Shown here: positions 23,969 to 31,869 of the stretch, in pieces
Position numbering within the stretch: the first letter of the stretch is position 1
Layout: each line of letters begins with the position of its first letter
Source: DATKCN01 sp035513175
GTDB lineage: Bacteria > Chloroflexota > Chloroflexia > Thermomicrobiales > CFX8
Direction: 5' to 3'
Assembly: GCA_035513175.1 (NCBI GenBank)
Contig: DATKCN010000035.1
Coordinates: 1 to 36,296, forward strand
Length of the DNA stretch: 36,296 bases
The notes under the pieces: generated by a model
What the model saw: the letters and a program-made list of their open reading frames with translations, nothing else
The model's database searches: none
Told to the model about the DNA's origin: nothing
Translations under genes and position numbers: made by a program

Positions 23969-25192
23969 CTACCTGTACGTCTCTTCCCACTTCCCATGCT
24001 CGTTCCAGGCAGTCTCCGGCAGATCCGCGTCGGTCAGGATGTCGAGCGCGGTAAGGGCCATGGCGGTCGAGACCTTGATGTACTGGTCGTAGCCGAACTC
24101 GGAGCCGGACGCGTCGACGACCTGCTGCGAATGTCCGGGAATCGGGTCGTGGCTGATGGCGAACGAGCCGGTGACGGAGGGCAGCATGTACGAGATGTTG
24201 CCGAAGTCCGTCGAGTGCATGCCACGTCCGGAACGGCCGTTCGAGACGTCGAGCCCGACCTCCTGCATGTTCGCCAGGTAGCGCGCCCCCAGCACGTAGC
24301 TTGGGCGCATGTCGAAGTGTAGTTCGCCTTCTTCCAGCTTGACCTCGCAGCCGGTCATCAGGGCCGCCCCGCGCGCGATGTTCTTGACCTTCTCCATCAT
24401 CTCGGCGACGTAGTTCTGGGTGTCGGCGCGCACCAGGAACTCCGCGCGCGCGTACTTCGGCACGACGTTGGCCGCCTCGCCGCCGTTGGTGATGATGCCG
24501 TGGATGCGGCTCTCCATGCGCAGATGCTGGCGCAGGGCGTCGATGCCGGTAAACGTCTTGATGACGGCGTTGAGCGCGTTGACGCCGTTGTACGGGTCTG
24601 CGGCAGCGTGGGCGGGCTTGCCGAAGAACTCGACGTACAGGCTGTTCACCGCCAGGCAGGTGCCCTGCGGCCAGTCCACCGGCGCCCCGGTCTGATTGCC
24701 GGCGTGATGGATCATCAGCGCGGCGTCGATTCCCTCGAACGCGCCCTGCTCGGCCAGCTTGATCTTGCCGCCGCCGCCCTCCTCGGCCGGCGTGCCTAGC
24801 ACGACGAACGTGCCGCCTATCTCGTCCATAACCGAGCCGAGTCCGATGGCCGCCGCCAGCCCGGAGCCGCCGATGAGATTATGTCCACAACCGTGCCCGA
24901 TGCCGGCCAGCGCGTCATATTCGGCCAGCACTGCGACCGTTGGGCCGTCGCCACGCCCATTGCGCACCGCGCGGAATGCCGTTTCGAGTCCCTTGTACGG
25001 CTTTTCGACCTCGAACCCCGCTTCGCGCAACTGGTCGGCCAGCAGTTGCGAGGCCATGACTTCCTCGTAGCCCAGCTCGGGGTTCACGCGGATGGTCTCC
25101 GCGACCTCGATGAGATGATCGCGCTCGTTGGCGATTGCTTCCTTGACACGCTCTCGGAGTACGCCGATGTCCGTTCTTGACGCGACTGTCAT
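23969..25192 (-). CDS. M20 family amidohydrolase, paralogue 2
   Basis: Sister of the previous gene at 407 residues, with the same ligands: GHGCGHNLIGGSGLAAAIGL, TPAEEGGGGKIKLAEQ and DPIPGHSQQVVDASG, and the same lid region (GKPAHAAADPYNGVNALNAV). The ATG at 25192 follows GAGAGGAAC. The two differ mainly around residues 150-175 (HHAGNQTGAPVDWPQG versus a Cys/Asp variant) and at GRSGRGMHSTDFGNISYML, near the substrate pocket, so they may have split substrates. Gene order on the minus strand is paralogue 2 then paralogue 1 with a 151-bp gap, so they may be co-transcribed. Neither has a signal peptide; they act in the cytoplasm. No transporter (such as AbgT) is adjacent. Confidence 0.93.
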   Translation of the reverse strand: MTVASRTDIGVLRERVKEAIANERDHLIEVAETIRVNPELGYEEVMASQLLADQLREAGFEVEKPYKGLETAFRAVRNGRGDGPTVAVLAEYDALAGIGHGCGHNLIGGSGLAAAIGLGSVMDEIGGTFVVLGTPAEEGGGGKIKLAEQGAFEGIDAALMIHHAGNQTGAPVDWPQGTCLAVNSLYVEFFGKPAHAAADPYNGVNALNAVIKTFTGIDALRQHLRMESRIHGIITNGGEAANVVPKYARAEFLVRADTQNYVAEMMEKVKNIARGAALMTGCEVKLEEGELHFDMRPSYVLGARYLANMQEVGLDVSNGRSGRGMHSTDFGNISYMLPSVTGSFAISHDPIPGHSQQVVDASGSEFGYDQYIKVSTAMALTALDILTDADLPETAWNEHGKWEETYR

Positions 25193-25549
25193 CGATAGCA
25201 GTTCCTCTCACTCGTCCTGGCGCGCGCGCCACCTGCTGAACGCGAGCAGACTAACATGGACGACGACCGGGCGTCATGTCATCGATCGCGCCCGTCACGC
25301 CGCGAACACGCCCAGCGAAACGGCGACGACGAAGTCGTGAGATTGGCGGCATTGAATGTGCGCGTCCCCGACGCGCTCGTGCGCTGAATCGACAAATTGA
25401 GCGAACGATGACATACTGCGAAAAATCAGGTACGCGCGCGCTGCCTTGTGACTGATTGTCGACGCGGGAGAGCAACATAACCGCTCAGTGTACGTACATA
25501 TGGGTGTTTTCGACGGTCGGCATGCTCGTCCTGTGACATGATGGAAAAA
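25193..25549. other. Gene-free divergent region, M20 gene / LysM-M23 gene
   Basis: About 355 bp without a gene I can support; the short open frames have no ribosome site or family likeness. It is more AT-rich towards the right. The promoter of the LysM-M23 gene begins at its right end. I found no clear promoter for the minus-strand M20 pair here. Confidence 0.45.
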
Positions 25550-25578
25550 TTGACCGTGAGCACGCGGAGTGCTATTCT
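25550..25578 (+). promoter_or_regulatory. Good sigma-A type promoter for the cell-wall gene block
   Basis: TTGACC (25550-25555) and TATTCT (25573-25578) are separated by exactly 17 bp, a near-consensus housekeeping promoter and the best in the window. Transcription should start near 25585, about 100 nt before the LysM-M23 ATG. Confidence 0.7.
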
Positions 25579-25581
25579 TGA

Positions 25582-25603
25582 GCAGGGTGTCCGTACACCC
25601 TGC
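25582..25603 (+). promoter_or_regulatory. Hairpin at the transcription start of the LysM-M23 gene
   Basis: GCAGGGTGT (25582-25590) and ACACCCTGC (25595-25603) form a perfect 9-bp stem with a 4-nt loop exactly where the predicted transcript begins. It may be an operator overlapping +1 or a 5' stem-loop that protects the mRNA. Confidence 0.5.
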
Positions 25604-25684
25604 GCGAGGCATGGACGCAGACCGGAGATGGAACAGGGAGCCCGGCGAAGCGCGCAGTGCGGAACCCTTGGGATGGAGTAGGCG

Positions 25685-27451
25685 ATGGATGAGCGAGAAT
25701 GGCGGATGCGCTCGACGACTGATGCGGACGACGACAGCGGTTCGCGCTCAACCGACCTTCCCGCGGATTTGGGCGCTCCACCGCGCCCGTCGTCTACTCC
25801 GGTTCCCCTGATCCCGCGCTTCGGCTGGTCCGCGCGGTTCTCGGATTTCCCGATGCCCTTCCCCGGTTCGGAGCCGGCCGTGCCGGTCTCGATCTACCCC
25901 GGCACATGGGAGCCGCGCGCCGCCGTCAGCGAGCCGTATACGCCGCCGTCGCCTTTCCCGATCCCGTCCGCCGCGGTCATCGTGATCGTCGTGGCGGTGG
26001 GCGCGTTGCTCGCGTTTGCCGGCTGGAGCCTGTTCCGCGGCGGAGACGATGATTCACCGGGAATCGGCGTCGTCGTCACGCCTGGCGCGACGGAGACCGT
26101 CCCGAGCATCATTGGATCGCCACCGGTCGCTCAGACGCCCGGCGACGGGGGCGCGGAGGAGCCGACCACCGGAACGCCTGACGATGGCGCGTCTCCCGCG
26201 CCAGGCGACGCGCCGACGACCACCGGCGATGGCGAAGACGAGGATCCAGCCGATCCCGGGGTTGGCGACCCGGAAGATCCCGGTAGCCCCGGCGTCGATG
26301 ACCCGGGCGTGACCGATCCGTCGGCCCCTGTCGAGCCGGATCTGGCGAGCGCCGGGGCGGTCGTGATCGAAGCCTGGGACGGCGACACGCTGCACGATGT
26401 CGCCGAGCGCTGGGGACTGTCGGTCTCGACGCTGATCTGGGCCAACGAGATCGACGATCCCGGACAGACGATTGAGACGCGAACGCTTATCGTTATCCCA
26501 CATGCCGACGGAGTGCTGCACACGGTCGTTCCCGGCGACACGCTGGAGTCGATCGCCGCGCGCTACGGCGTCTATCCGTGGGACATCGTCAACATCATTC
26601 AAAACGGGGTGCGCGACGACAGCGACCTGTATCCCGGTCAACTGCTCACCATCCCCGGCGCGCGTCCGGCCAGCCGCGACTCCGTGGCCTGGTACACCGT
26701 GCGTGAGGGCGACAACGTCTACACAATCGCGACCTACTACGGGTTGAGCGCCGCGACCGTCGCCTACGCCAACGAGTTGCCGACGACGCTGCTGATTCAT
26801 CCTGACCAGCAGCTGGTGATTCCCCCTGCCGACGGGCTGCTGATCTCGGTGGAAGCCGGTGACAGCGTCGAGGCGATCGCGGCGCGCTTCGGAATTCCGG
26901 CGGACATCATCCGCTCGTTCCCATTTAACCATCTTCCGGGCGACGCTCAGCCGCACCCGGGCGACTGGATTCACATCCCGACCCTCGACCCGCTCGACAT
27001 GTCCGGCGGCAAGGGCGGCGCGGAGGAGGTTCCGGTCAGTGATCCGTTCGCGTCCGGCCCCGCGGATGAGACGGCGACGACGGGCGCGACAGGGACGTTC
27101 ATGTGGCCCACCTGGGGATCGATCACGCAGGAGTTCCACGGGAGCCACAATGGGCTGGACATCGGCAACAACGCCTGGACGCCAATCGTGGCGGCCGACG
27201 GCGGCGTGGTGACGTTCGCCGGCTGGAACGATTGGGGGCTGGGCTACGCGGTCGCCGTGGATCACGAGAACGGCTTCGTCACCTGGTACGGACACTTTGC
27301 CGAGCATCCGGCGGTCGCGGTTGGCCAGCGCGTGGCGCAGGGTGAGTGGCTTGGCCCGATGGGCTCGACCGGCAAATCCACCGGCCCGCACCTGCACTTC
27401 ATCGTCATGCTGGACGGCGTGTATCAGAACCCCGCGTACTACCTGCCGTAG
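25685..27451 (+). CDS. Membrane-anchored LysM (x4) M23 metalloendopeptidase
   Basis: A cell-wall hydrolase or its regulator that binds and cuts peptidoglycan outside the membrane. The ATG at 25685 follows GGAG. There is a cytoplasmic Pro-rich head (about 1-95), one transmembrane helix (AAVIVIVVAVGALLAFAGW), then an acidic Gly/Pro/Asp linker to about 220. Four LysM repeats follow: near 225-270 (WDGDTLHDVAERWGLS), 278-325 (VPGDTLESIAARYGV), 336-382 (REGDNVYTIATYYGLS) and 388-435 (EAGDSVEAIAARFGI). The C-terminal M23 domain keeps the zinc ligands, HNGLDIG (His and Asp) and HLHF, with YGHF before them, so it should be active. It is monocistronic or leads the mreB block. Size (588 residues) and architecture fit elongation-type endopeptidases such as MepM or NlpD-like proteins. 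Confidence 0.93.
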   Translation: MDEREWRMRSTTDADDDSGSRSTDLPADLGAPPRPSSTPVPLIPRFGWSARFSDFPMPFPGSEPAVPVSIYPGTWEPRAAVSEPYTPPSPFPIPSAAVIVIVVAVGALLAFAGWSLFRGGDDDSPGIGVVVTPGATETVPSIIGSPPVAQTPGDGGAEEPTTGTPDDGASPAPGDAPTTTGDGEDEDPADPGVGDPEDPGSPGVDDPGVTDPSAPVEPDLASAGAVVIEAWDGDTLHDVAERWGLSVSTLIWANEIDDPGQTIETRTLIVIPHADGVLHTVVPGDTLESIAARYGVYPWDIVNIIQNGVRDDSDLYPGQLLTIPGARPASRDSVAWYTVREGDNVYTIATYYGLSAATVAYANELPTTLLIHPDQQLVIPPADGLLISVEAGDSVEAIAARFGIPADIIRSFPFNHLPGDAQPHPGDWIHIPTLDPLDMSGGKGGAEEVPVSDPFASGPADETATTGATGTFMWPTWGSITQEFHGSHNGLDIGNNAWTPIVAADGGVVTFAGWNDWGLGYAVAVDHENGFVTWYGHFAEHPAVAVGQRVAQGEWLGPMGSTGKSTGPHLHFIVMLDGVYQNPAYYLP

Positions 27452-27458
27452 CGCGCGA

Positions 27459-27489
27459 CGGCCCCATTCGCACGCGGCGGTTGGGGCCG
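27459..27489. terminator. Weak hairpin after the M23 gene
   Basis: Arms CGGCCCCA (27459-27466) and TGGGGCCG (27482-27489) enclose a 15-nt loop just past the M23 stop. There is no T-run. It may partly separate this gene from mreB, which begins 125 bp further on. Confidence 0.4.
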
Positions 27490-27613
27490 GTCGCTGTGAT
27501 AAACTTCCGAGGCGCCCATTCAACCGGGACGTGCCCTGTTTTCGCGATATAGACGCGGAAAGTGACGTCCGTGTGCCGTCGAGGCTGGTGTTGATCTTGA
27601 GAGTTTCACGCGG

Positions 27614-28672
27614 ATGATCAGGCCGCTCAGCGCGTTCTTCGGACTCTTCAGCCGCGACCTCGGAATCGACCTCGGGACGGCCAACACGCTCGTCTATGTG
27701 CGCGGCAAGGGGATCGTGATCTCGGAGCCGTCGGTGGTCGCAGTGGACGTCAAGACGCGGCGCGCCATCACGGTCGGCGTTGAGGCGAAGGCAATGGTGG
27801 GCAAGACTCCGGAAACGATCGTCGCCGTGCGCCCGCTGAAGGACGGCGTGATCGCCGACTTCGACACCGTCGAGCTGATGCTGTACCACTTCATCCGCAA
27901 AGTCCATTCGCAGCGCTTCATGGCGCCCCACCCGCGAGTCGTCATCGGCATTCCCAGCGGTGTGACGGAGGTGGAGAAGCGCGCCGCCAAGGACGCGGCC
28001 CTGTCAGCCGGCGCACGCGAGGCGTACACCATCGAGGAGCCGATGGCCGCGGCGATCGGCGCCGGGCTGCCAATCAACGAGCCAGTCGGCAGCATGATCG
28101 TCGACATCGGCGGCGGCACGACCGAGGTCGCCGTGATCTCGCTGGGAGGCATCGTCGTCAACCACTCAATCAGGGTGGCCGGCGACGAGATCGACGAGGC
28201 GATCATCCACTACGCCCGCCGCGACCACAACCTCGTGATCGGCGAGCGCACCGCGGAGAACGCGAAAATCTCGGCCGGCTCCGCCTATCCACTGGAAGAG
28301 GAGCGCCGCGTTGTGCTGCGTGGGCGGGACCTGCTGACCGGGCTGCCGAAGTCGGTCGAGGTCAGCAGCGTCGAGCTGCGCGATGCGATCAGTGGGCCGG
28401 TCAACATGATCGTCGAGATCGTGAAGACGTGCGTCGAGGAGACGCCGCCGGAGCTGGTCGCGGACATCATGGAGCAGGGCATCGTGCTTGCTGGTGGTGG
28501 GGCGCTGCTGTTGGGTCTCGACCGCCGGCTGACGGCCGAGCTGCGCATGCCGGTCCGCAAGGCGGAGGACCCGCTCACTTGCGTCGCGCGCGGAACGGGC
28601 CGCGTCGCCGAGGCGCTGCATCTCTATGCCCGGGCGCTGGCCAGCGGTCAAGAGCTGCGCCGGGGCCGCTAG
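27614..28672 (+). CDS. mreB: Rod shape-determining actin homologue MreB
   Basis: A cytoplasmic filament protein that guides lateral wall synthesis. Actin-fold nucleotide motifs are clear: phosphate-1 as DLGIDLGTANTLVYV, phosphate-2 as SMIVDIGGGTTEVAVIS, and the adenosine motif as GIVLAGGGALLLG. The conserved VVIGIPSGVTEVEKRAAKDA and YTIEEPMAAAIGAGLP stretches are also present. Length is normal (352 residues). The ATG at 27614 has GAGAG upstream. A short N-terminal hydrophobic start (IRPLSAFFGLF) may bind the membrane. It is followed by mreC after 15 bp, so the two are co-transcribed. Expected partners mreD, rodA and pbp2 do not follow; murT/gatD take their place. Confidence 0.97.
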   Translation: MIRPLSAFFGLFSRDLGIDLGTANTLVYVRGKGIVISEPSVVAVDVKTRRAITVGVEAKAMVGKTPETIVAVRPLKDGVIADFDTVELMLYHFIRKVHSQRFMAPHPRVVIGIPSGVTEVEKRAAKDAALSAGAREAYTIEEPMAAAIGAGLPINEPVGSMIVDIGGGTTEVAVISLGGIVVNHSIRVAGDEIDEAIIHYARRDHNLVIGERTAENAKISAGSAYPLEEERRVVLRGRDLLTGLPKSVEVSSVELRDAISGPVNMIVEIVKTCVEETPPELVADIMEQGIVLAGGGALLLGLDRRLTAELRMPVRKAEDPLTCVARGTGRVAEALHLYARALASGQELRRGR

Positions 28673-28687
28673 GCGAGACCGGATCTC

Positions 28688-29509
28688 ATGACCATTACCC
28701 TGCGTCGTAACCTGGTCCTCGCGTTTACGCTCATGCTGGTGAGCCTGTCGCTGATCTTGCTCGACGCCCGTGGCGCGATCGACGGCCCGAAGTCGCTGTT
28801 GACCAGCGGGGTGTCGCCCATCAGCGAGGCGCTCACGCGGGCGGGCAACAAGGCGCGGGGCATCGGCGACCGGAGCGACAGCGAGCTGCAGCAGCAGCTG
28901 GAACAGGTTTCCGCCGAGCGGGACGCGCTGCTGGCCGAGCGGGCAGAGCTGATCGAACGGGCTTCCGAGGCCGACCAGCTGCGCGAGCTGCTGGGATTCC
29001 AGCAGTCACGGCCGGACCTGCATCTGTTGCAGGCGGACATCGTCAGCCGCGATCCGCAGAGCCGGGAGAAGTTCCTCGTCATCAATCGCGGCTCGAATCA
29101 CGGCATCCAGGTCGGCATGGCCGTCGTCAGCCCGCACTACCTTGTGGGCCAGGTGACGTCGGTCGAGCCCAACCGCGCCAGGGTGCTGCTCGTGATTGAC
29201 GCGGCGTTCCAGACCGGCGCGCTCCTGCAACATGCGCGGCACGAAGGCATCATCTACGGCCGCTGGCAGGCCGGCGGGCGCGTGACGATGCGTCACCTTC
29301 CGCTGGAGACGGAGATCATCGACGGCGAGCTAGTGGTGACATCCGGCCGCACTGAGCTCGTGCCACCCGGGCTGGTAATCGGCGTGATCCTGAGCGAAAC
29401 GTCCGACCAGCCCAGGAACGAGACCGAGCTGGAAGTGCTGCCACTGGCCGATTTCGACGAGCTGAGCGTCGTGACGGTCGTCATCGGCGCCGAGGACACA
29501 GAAGAGTGA
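28688..29509 (+). CDS. mreC: Rod shape-determining protein MreC
   Basis: A membrane-anchored scaffold on the outer face of the membrane that links MreB filaments to wall synthases. The ATG is at 28688. There is one N-terminal transmembrane segment (NLVLAFTLMLVSLSLILL), a coiled coil about residues 60-100 (ELQQQLEQVSAERDALLAER), then the paired beta-barrel domain with DIVSRDPQSREKFLVINRGS, GIQVGMAVVSPHYLVGQVTS and RVLLVIDAAFQTGALLQ. At 273 residues it has normal length. Its stop overlaps the murT start as GTGA. No mreD follows, which is unusual; mreD may be elsewhere or missing. Confidence 0.94.
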   Translation: MTITLRRNLVLAFTLMLVSLSLILLDARGAIDGPKSLLTSGVSPISEALTRAGNKARGIGDRSDSELQQQLEQVSAERDALLAERAELIERASEADQLRELLGFQQSRPDLHLLQADIVSRDPQSREKFLVINRGSNHGIQVGMAVVSPHYLVGQVTSVEPNRARVLLVIDAAFQTGALLQHARHEGIIYGRWQAGGRVTMRHLPLETEIIDGELVVTSGRTELVPPGLVIGVILSETSDQPRNETELEVLPLADFDELSVVTVVIGAEDTEE

Positions 29510-30930
29510 CGAGCGACCCGCGGATGCTGCTCGCCACGGCAACCAGCAAGGCGCTGACGCGCGGCATCCGCCGCCTCGGACGGGGCGGCGGCACGGCGCT
29601 GCCCGGTCTGCTCGCCAACCGCATCGATCCCCGCATTCTGGACAAGCTCGCCGCGCGCCTGCCCGACGGAGCGGTTATCGTGGCCGGCACCAACGGCAAG
29701 ACAACGACCAGCCGCATGCTGGCCGGCATGCTGGAGGCGTCCTGCCGCCACGTGGCCCACAACCGTTCCGGCTCGAACCTTGTGAGCGGCATCTCGGCAG
29801 CCCTGGCGGAGCAGTTGCCGCTGTTCGGCGCCGGCCAGGTCGAGATCGGCGTCATCGAGACGGACGAGAATGCGCTACCCGACGTCATGCGGCGCGCGAA
29901 GCCGCGTGTCGTGCTGCTGCTCAACCTGTTCCGCGATCAGTTGGACCGCTACGGGGAACTGGAGACGATCGCAGCCGCCTGGCAACTGGCGGTTCACACC
30001 TTGCCGGACACGACGACGCTCGTCATCAACGCCGACGACCCAAACCTCGTGTCGCTGTCGGCGGGGACCGCTGCCCGCGTGGTGACCTTCGGGCTGGGCG
30101 AGCCCGGCTACGACCTGCCGGAGCTGCCGCACGCGTCCGACGCCTCGGTCTGCCGCGTGTGCGAGACTCCGCTGGTGTACGACGCGCTCTACCTGTCACA
30201 CCTCGGGGCGTTCCGCTGTCCCAACTGCGGCTTGCGTCGTCCGCCTCTCGACTACTCCGCGCACGGCATCGCGCTGGATGGCGTGCGGCCTTCGACGATG
30301 ATCCTGCGTCAAGGACAGGTGGGACGCGCCATCGCGGACACGCGGGTCGAGGTGGCCGTGCCGGGCCTCTACAACATTTACAACGCGCTGGCGGCTATGG
30401 CTGCCGCCCGCGTGCTGGCCGTGCCGCTGGAACCGATGCTTACGACGCTCCGGACGTTCGAGGCCGCCTTCGGCCGACTCGAGCGGATCACGTTCAACGG
30501 ACGTCATCTGACGCTGGCCCTGGCGAAAAACCCCGTCGGCTTCAACGAGTTGCTGCGCATGATCACAAATGAGCCGCTGAGCGGCCCGCTCGTGATCGGC
30601 GTCAACGACCTGTACGCCGACGGAACCGACGTGTCCTGGTTGTGGGACGTCGACTTCGAGATGCTGGCGGACGAGAAGCACCGGCAGCCGGCATTCGCCG
30701 CCGGACTTCGCGGGGATGATCTGGCCGTCCGGCTCAAGTACGCGGGGCTGCCGGACGAACGCAATCTGCCGCTGGCCGCCGGTCTGCCACTCGCGGACGG
30801 GCTGGACCGGATAATCGAGCGCACGGACGAGGGCGCGGAGATCTTCCTGCTGCTCACCTACACCGCGATGCTACAGTTGCGGCAGGGGCTGGCCGACCGG
30901 GGCGTCGTCGCGGAGTTCTGGCAGCAATAG
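29506..30930 (+). CDS. murT: Lipid II isoglutaminyl synthase, Mur-ligase subunit MurT
   Basis: The ATP-using subunit of the MurT/GatD complex that amidates the alpha-carboxyl of D-Glu in lipid II to D-isoglutamine. The GTG at 29506 overlaps the mreC stop. The Mur-ligase central domain has the P-loop GTNGKTTTSRML (from residue 61) and the RDQLDRYGELE stretch. The inserted Cys4 zinc ribbon typical of MurT is present: Cys216/Cys219 in SVCRVCETPL and Cys238/Cys241 in FRCPNCGLRR. The C-terminal DUF1727 domain runs from about 320 (ERITFNGRHLTLALAKNPVG) to the end. The gatD partner starts 1 nt after the stop. Peptidoglycan stem amidation in this organism follows from the pair. 474 residues, normal. 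Confidence 0.95.
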   Translation: MTSDPRMLLATATSKALTRGIRRLGRGGGTALPGLLANRIDPRILDKLAARLPDGAVIVAGTNGKTTTSRMLAGMLEASCRHVAHNRSGSNLVSGISAALAEQLPLFGAGQVEIGVIETDENALPDVMRRAKPRVVLLLNLFRDQLDRYGELETIAAAWQLAVHTLPDTTTLVINADDPNLVSLSAGTAARVVTFGLGEPGYDLPELPHASDASVCRVCETPLVYDALYLSHLGAFRCPNCGLRRPPLDYSAHGIALDGVRPSTMILRQGQVGRAIADTRVEVAVPGLYNIYNALAAMAAARVLAVPLEPMLTTLRTFEAAFGRLERITFNGRHLTLALAKNPVGFNELLRMITNEPLSGPLVIGVNDLYADGTDVSWLWDVDFEMLADEKHRQPAFAAGLRGDDLAVRLKYAGLPDERNLPLAAGLPLADGLDRIIERTDEGAEIFLLLTYTAMLQLRQGLADRGVVAEFWQQ

Positions 30931-30965
30931 GATGGGACGCGGGATGCGGGACGCGGAACGCGGAA
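30931..30965 (+). repeat. Heptanucleotide array starting right after the murT stop and covering the gatD start
   Basis: From the base after the murT TAG (30928-30930), five exact 7-nt units of the form nGCGGRA run to 30965 (the first reads GATGGGA). The gatD ATG (30932) lies within the first unit, so the array is translated as a Gly/Arg/Asp/Glu-rich leader. Phase relative to the stop matches the two other post-stop arrays in the window. Confidence 0.7.
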
Positions 30966-31714
30966 CAGGCGCGCGGTGGGAGCTGCGCATCGGATGGCTG
31001 TATGGCCATGAGATGAACATCTATGGCGACCGGGGGAATGTGATGACGCTCGCCCGGCGGGCCGGATGGCGGAACGTCTTCGCCAGCATCACGACGATCG
31101 GCATCGGCGACCCGCTCGACCCGGCGGCGCACGACATCTACTTCTGGGGCGGCGGGCAGGACCGCGAGCAGATGGCCGTGTCGCGCGACCTGCTGGGCGC
31201 GAAGGGCGCGGCGCTGGCGACGGCCATCCGCGCGGGCGCGCCGATTCTGGCGATCTGCGGCGGCTACCAGCTGCTCGGGCATTACTACCGCCCGTTCCAG
31301 GGCGCCGACCTGCCCGGCATCGGCGTCATTGATGTCGTCAGCGAAGCAGGCAGCCGGCGCCACATCGGCAACATCGTCGTCGACACCGAGGAGTTCGGGA
31401 CGCTGGTCGGATTCGAGAACCACTCCGGCCGGACGCTGCTGGGCGACGGCGCGTTTCCGCTGGGACGCGTGAGGGTTGGCGGCGGTAACAACGGCGAGGA
31501 TGGAACCGAGGGCGCGCGCTTTCTCAACGCCATCGGCTGTTACATGCACGGCGCGCTGCTGCCCAAGAACCCGCAGCTGGCCGACTGGCTGATCGCGCAG
31601 GCGCTCAAGCAGCGCTACGGGGACGATGCTCCGACGCTGCCGGCTCTCGACGACGCGCTCGAACGGCATGCCCACGACCGCGTCGTTGAGCGGGCGCTGG
31701 CGCTCAACCGCTGA
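30932..31714 (+). CDS. gatD: Lipid II isoglutaminyl synthase, glutaminase subunit GatD
   Basis: A glutamine amidotransferase of the CobB/CobQ type that feeds ammonia to MurT. The catalytic Cys109 sits in ILAICGGYQLLG and the His206 in GCYMHGALLPKNP; the core also has YGHEMNIYGDRGNVMTLARR at the start and FENHSGRTLLGDG. Length 260 is normal. The start is unclear: ATG at 30932 or 30944, both inside the heptamer array, giving an odd leader (GMRDAERGTGARWE) before the conserved core. The original start may have been lost and replaced by the array. It is adjacent to and follows murT by 1 nt, so it is part of the same operon. No MurT/GatD regulators are seen. Confidence 0.95.
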   Translation: MGRGMRDAERGTGARWELRIGWLYGHEMNIYGDRGNVMTLARRAGWRNVFASITTIGIGDPLDPAAHDIYFWGGGQDREQMAVSRDLLGAKGAALATAIRAGAPILAICGGYQLLGHYYRPFQGADLPGIGVIDVVSEAGSRRHIGNIVVDTEEFGTLVGFENHSGRTLLGDGAFPLGRVRVGGGNNGEDGTEGARFLNAIGCYMHGALLPKNPQLADWLIAQALKQRYGDDAPTLPALDDALERHAHDRVVERALALNR

Positions 31715-31869
31715 CCAGTCTGCCCGGCGTGAAAGCCGTCGATCGCGCCGGACACACATGGAAGCGGGCCGTCATTCACGTTATGCTGCCGGAGCAACCG
31801 GCGCGGTCGTTTCCCGCCGGTCAGCGCTGCCCCGCTTGTGAAGCGACTAACCGCCCTGGAGGATGAACC

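Noticed and set aside
26054..27931. Long minus-strand open frame (625 codons) opposite the LysM-M23 gene and mreB
   Set aside because: It mirrors two well-supported plus-strand genes with clear domains; its product is Arg/His/Asp-rich with no family pattern, as expected for antisense in GC-rich DNA.
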